From contig MU867107.1 of NCBI GenBank assembly GCA_033725935.1, positions 186,001 through 250,000 of the forward strand: a stretch of 64,000 nt of DNA, written 5' to 3'. The translations under genes were made by a program, and so were the position numbers. Below are positions 60,511-64,000 of this stretch, piece by piece. Below the pieces are notes generated by a model that saw only the letters and a program-made list of their open reading frames with translations, made no database searches and was not told where the DNA came from. This stretch comes from Cladorrhinum sp. PSN259 (Eukaryota > Ascomycota > Sordariomycetes > Sordariales > Podosporaceae). Positions within the stretch are counted from its first letter, which is position 1. Every line of letters starts with the position of its first letter.

Positions 60511-61081
60511 GTTAGAAGTCCGAAAAGGTTGGACAAAAATGGGCCAATAGGATGTTTGAGCAACACAGTGGCATTTGGAAGCATGTATCTCCTATTCAAA
60601 ATGGCAGATATGTACACAAAGGACACGAAAAATGTATAACGTGTTATGGGACATATTGTGACATTTTTCAGAGTCAAATCATATCTTGTCAGTCAGTCAG
60701 TCAGTTGTAGTGTCTCACTCACCTTGAGTAGAGGACTTGATAGATATCAAGGCCTGAAGAAAATCAAAAAAGAGGTCAGAATCAAGAACCATGTTTCACT
60801 CTCAGGTTTGGAAGGACAGACCATTCAGGGTCAATTGACCAGATGTGTAGACGGGGTTTGTGGTTTTCCCAGTCTTCAAGAAATTTGTTGGCTAACATGA
60901 TCATTCCTATGGTCAGAGTCAAAAAAGAGCCCTCTGCTCCGAGGATAAACTCACGAATGTAAAAGGCTCCGTCTCCCAATGTCCGTCCAAACGCCACCCG
61001 AATATGATCAAGTAATAAATACCCAGTACGCCGTCTGCAACGCCGTGTCAGAAGAACAATGAATAGCTTTCTCCCCCTCTG
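60511..61081. other. Convergent 3' region between SYO1 and the J-protein gene
   Basis: This 570 bp has no intact gene. A (TCAG)4-type run lies near 60689-60705. Between 60782 and 61035 the minus strand has an open frame with a possible cyclin-box remnant, listed separately. Confidence 0.5.
60782..61035 (-). pseudogene. Possible cyclin-box remnant without a start codon
   Basis: A minus-strand open frame reads GAEGSFLTLTIGMIMLANKF followed by LED (60940-60869). It resembles the cyclin-box stretch of a fungal cyclin family of the form GxEGSxxxLLTxxLMLxNKFLDD. There is no ATG in the frame, and the J-protein stop codon lies only 47 bp upstream, so no 5' part can be present. An intron-like pair (GTGAGT with CTGACCATAG) spans the same residues, so the resemblance may be accidental. 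Treat as tentative. Confidence 0.28.
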
Positions 61082-61881
61082 TCAACCGATCGGCTTCAAC
61101 TTCTGCTTCTTCTTCTTCTTCTCCGGCTCGCCAGACGACCCTCCAGTCTTACCCTTCTGGAACTGCCTCCAGCTGTCGATCCTCTGATCTCTTGTCGCCT
61201 CCCAATCCTCCTCATGCTGTCTCTTCTTCTTGCGCTGCTCCAACTCTTCATCCTGCCGACGCTGCTCGCGGCCTTCCTCCTGCATTTGCGCCTTCATTTG
61301 TCTTCTGCGTCGGTGCTCGTTCTCAATCAGCACAAACTTGGTCTTTTCGTCCCATTTCTTATCGAAATCTTCTGTCTTGAGTTCTGGAGAGTCGACCGTC
61401 CACTTGTGCTCGCGCATGACCAACATGCGCGCGTCAGCGATGGCTTCGTCTAGGTTTGCACGGTGCTTCTCGTCCATAAGCTCAGTTTGGGCTTTTTTAA
61501 GGCGGTCGAACGCATCGGGAGCTAAGGGGTTTTTGGTCTTGTCTGGATGGATGAGGAGGGATTTCTTGCGGTAGAGGTTCTTGATGTCTGATTCTGGGGC
61601 GCCTGGCTTGAGGCCGAGGACTGCGTAGCTGAGAGGGAGGTTTAGTATTGAGTGAGATGGTAGAGCGGAGAATTGGTGGGCTTACGCATTGAGTCGGAAA
61701 GCTTTAAGAATTCGATCAATTTCCGCATCCTGGATTCGTTAGTTGGAGATATTCAGACGGGGGGAATGAGCTGAGGGAGGTAGTGGGAACAACGCACCTT
61801 ATCCCATTCCTTGGCCTCTGCTTCGAGCACTTCCAGCGCATCGCGCGTATCGGCCGGCTTGTCGTCCTTTTTGTCTGTCAT
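61082..61881 (-). CDS. J-domain protein, DNAJC8/Spf31-like, three exons
   Basis: This is a J-domain co-chaperone of the DNAJC8 type, a group associated with spliceosomes. Exons are 61881-61798, 61729-61686 and 61628-61082, giving 224 aa; introns are 68 nt (branch AACTAAC) and 57 nt (branch ACTAAAC). The J domain covers about 40-105, starting AYAVLGLKPGAPESDIKNLY and carrying the catalytic HPD at residues 70-72. The C-terminal half is a charged coiled coil (RRRRQMKAQMQEEGREQRR) ending in a lysine-rich nuclear-type tail (KKKKKQKLKPIG). These features, plus the short length and central J domain, match S. pombe Spf31 and human DNAJC8 rather than DnaJA/B classes. It is convergent with SYO1. Confidence 0.9.
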
Positions 61882-62432
61882 AATTTTAGGGAGAAAAGAT
61901 TGTGAAAGAAAGCTTTTGGCCAAGCAATCAGAATCGTGGTTTGGTTGAATCCGGCTAGAGCGGTAAGGTAAACAGCAGGAAGTGGTCGAGATGCATGCGA
62001 CAGTCTACCTCACAGTGACAGCGAGGCGATAAGGAAACGATAAGCAATTGGGCCCCACTTATTTTTGCGAACCTCAGAGCCCGCTGAAGGACAATCGATT
62101 CTTCCTGCCCCGGAGCTCATTTTATGAACTGACATTCGGCAGACTACCGTGTGTTGAGATGAGCACCTACTTGAATCCAGAATACCGGCGTGAAGGAGGT
62201 GCACTGCTTCTTGAGCCAGTAGATGCTGCTAAGTTTCCTTCATTACCGGGGCCTATTTTTGAAGATTTGAGTATGCAACTTTTCGGTGGCGCGCTCAGAG
62301 CGGACAAACATCCATGTTTGATAATGATAAGAGGGATAAGAGGTTTGAAGTCACTATTGTATGACATTTGGGAAGGCTTGTCTGGACCGTGTTGGGCACA
62401 CAAAGCCAACAGCAGAGAAAACAATTGGAAAT
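61882..62432. other. Upstream region of the J-protein gene
   Basis: This should contain the J-protein promoter. A plus-strand frame at 62048-62473 has no family signature and partly overlaps the pseudogene on the other strand. Nothing else is seen. Confidence 0.45.
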
Positions 62433-63510
62433 CCATCTCGGTCTATCATACTGAAAGGAGCCCGGAATTTTAGTCATGTAGGCCACATCTTTTAGTTTTC
62501 AAGAAGGAGCACGTAGGTAATAGCCGCCGAAATAGCAAAAGAAAACGTCATGATCTCGAGTTAGATCGTGGGCAGCCGGTAGTAGAGCCGCAAGCAAGCT
62601 GCAGGACAAACCAGATGATCTGGACCGGCGCTACCAGCTTAACAACGGCATCACCTTTGTTGCGGTCGTTACGATCTTTCACATCCAAGGACGGTAGTTT
62701 ATCAGTGATGCCCATCTCCCGGGTCAGAAGCGGTTGATGGGCGCCCAGGACCCAGACATCGCCCTGCAACCTACGAACATTGCAAACCCGGCTTGAGTAA
62801 TGCCCGGTCGTTCTTCTCGTCAGGGCGTCAATCTACCTCACCCACTTCACTTGACACTGATTGCCTCAGCCATTCTGTAGAAAGGCCACGAGAAGCCTTG
62901 AAGAGATGAACTAGCCTACGCCTTATGGGAAGAGTAAGAGTGAAATCTGGGCCGGGCAGGCTAGACATCTCGATATCACGTTCTGCAAGACCCGGAGCGG
63001 CCTCAATAGTTGCTGACAGTGAAGAGACCTTGGGCAGCTGCTTAGATTCGGCGTTGTCGTGAGTTATCAGCGCCCCTCCAACTTCAATCGGAGCAACCTC
63101 CCCCGGGTTGAACTTGATAGCAAACCCTCCCATGTTGGCGGGACATGTGTGCGATGTGGTTCATGGAGCCCCGTCCTTCTTGCTATACTCCTCAAATTGC
63201 TTCTTCAGAACCTTTACGCTCCGGTAGTCGCTCCAAGCCTTCCCGAGTGCGCATTCCGGCGCGAGTATGTTCCAACCCATCCATTTGGCTTTGGTAGCGA
63301 ACCGAGTAGCTGCAAGCACAAGCTTTTGCTTTTTGTTGCCCTCGACGAGGGTTGACTGCGTAGGCACGTTCAGATGGAGGACAGACCATGTGCAGATGAG
63401 CAACACGCTGGCGCATTCCCATAGAGTACTGAGGGTTCTCTGATGTGCGGGGCAGAAACAAATGTGACGCCCTCGGGCGGGAGGGTGCAATTGCTGGTAA
63501 AAGTGACCAT
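62433..63510 (-). pseudogene. Decayed gene for an uncharacterised fungal multi-pass membrane protein
   Basis: Reading the minus strand in order gives blocks typical of one large fungal membrane-protein family: NCTLPPEGVTFVSAPHIR, then TLWECASVLLICTWSVLHLN, WMGWNILAPECALGKAW, MGGFAI, NKGDAVVKLVAPVQIIWFVL, MTFSFAISAAITYVLL and KDVAYMTKI. They are collinear but not in one frame. Lesions seen: a 1-nt frameshift near 63438, an in-frame TGA at 63161-63163 where a tryptophan codon is expected, a frameshift near 62560-62565, and another with a TAA near 62492-62500. No intron with acceptable splice sites removes them. A possible intron remains at about 62850-62775. The presumed start ATG is at 63510. 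The family's function is unknown. Sequencing error could explain one lesion but hardly all four. Confidence 0.75.
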
Positions 63511-64000
63511 GGATAGTTGAAAGGAAAGAAATGGAAGTAGTTTATGAATTGAATCAAGCTGGATTCGAACTTATAATATGACGATAGAGGAGGGAATATG
63601 CTGAAAAGCGTAGTAATTAAACCAAAGAAAATACCATTGATGCGTCTAATCAGGTACTGAAGGAAGAGCCTAAGAGATGCTGTCTTAGCTTGGTGGAAGA
63701 TTCGTGGCATCCTGGGAGCGATGCAAGGATATATGTGCATAATTGGATGGGTTATTAGGACTACACTGTTAACAATGATTGCACTGTGTGTCATCTACAT
63801 CTATTTCAAGTGTCCATTCAAGAGATCTTCCAACTATTTGTTCGGTGAGCAGAAGCTAAAATAAAATAAAAGTGTCAAAAAGGAAAAAAGAAATTCTCAT
63901 GCGGGTATTGAGTTTGGCAAGATGTATCACGTAATAATCCAGATGAGATCTATCTGTACCCAATTCACTATACTTGTCCCAAGTATACATACTAAAGATA
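63511..64000. other. Terminal intergenic region
   Basis: No gene is seen in the last 490 bp. A GTTCGAATCC string near 63560 on the minus strand resembles a tRNA B box, but no cloverleaf forms around it. Confidence 0.5.

Noticed and set aside
63540..63600. A tRNA-like B box near 63560 on the minus strand
   Set aside because: GTTCGAATCC is present, but no acceptor or anticodon stems can be drawn around it.
1..64000. Searched for CRISPR arrays, transposases, reverse transcriptases, long terminal repeats, dispersed 5S rRNA genes and a secondary-metabolite cluster
   Set aside because: None was seen. The P450 reductase and MATE genes are not accompanied by synthase genes, so a biosynthetic cluster is not supported.

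Overview
The window is nuclear DNA of a filamentous ascomycete (Pezizomycotina, most likely Sordariomycetes; the order cannot be read from this sequence). The evidence is short introns of 52-91 nt with GTRNGT donors and CTAAC/CTGAC branch sites, pyrimidine tracts in promoters, RNA polymerase III tRNA genes, and a typical fungal gene set: P450 reductase, PAG1/Furry, peroxisomal Lon, MLH1, URB1, SYO1, RPA2. There is no prokaryotic, viral or transposon gene and no CRISPR array.

Layout. 1-1448 (-): 5' two thirds of NADPH-cytochrome P450 reductase, cut by the window edge. 4885-12825 (+): a single-exon 2646-aa PAG1/Tao3/Furry morphogenesis scaffold ending in a pure CAA(26) polyglutamine tract. 13309-13382 (-): tRNA-Val(AAC). 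14174-17109 (+): peroxisomal Lon protease whose SRL peroxisome signal sits in a small second exon. 17110-26791: almost 10 kb with no recognisable gene. 26792-29461 (+): a Zn2Cys6 regulator whose zinc cluster is assembled through an 8-nt microexon. 32482-33257 (-): a disordered, probably nuclear protein of unknown function. 35082-37315 (+): MLH1. 37524-37597 (+): a second, identical tRNA-Val(AAC). 38880-41620 (-): a proline/glycine-rich protein with an N-terminal eIF4E-binding motif. 42749-46261 (-): URB1. 47256-49353 (+): MATE transporter. 51456-52543 (+): GNAT acetyltransferase.

From 53 kb the genes are dense and alternate in orientation: RPA2 (53273-54150, -), a DUF202 membrane protein (54747-55424, +), a putative type II membrane glycosyltransferase (55609-57819, -), SYO1 (58447-60510, +) and a DNAJC8-like J protein (61082-61881, -). 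The last 3 kb holds a decayed membrane-protein gene (62433-63510, -) and, between SYO1 and the J protein, a possible cyclin-box remnant.

The genes are housekeeping neighbours rather than one pathway, but themes recur. URB1 and SYO1 both serve 60S ribosome assembly. MLH1 and RPA2 serve DNA replication and repair, and RPA2 carries three MluI cell-cycle boxes. The most interesting signals are at splicing level: the Lon PTS1 exon, an 8-nt zinc-finger microexon and a 4-nt (ATGA) first coding exon of RPA2. All exon models are manual, from splice signals plus protein-family fit, with no transcript data. I did not find a convincing wholly novel multi-gene system.
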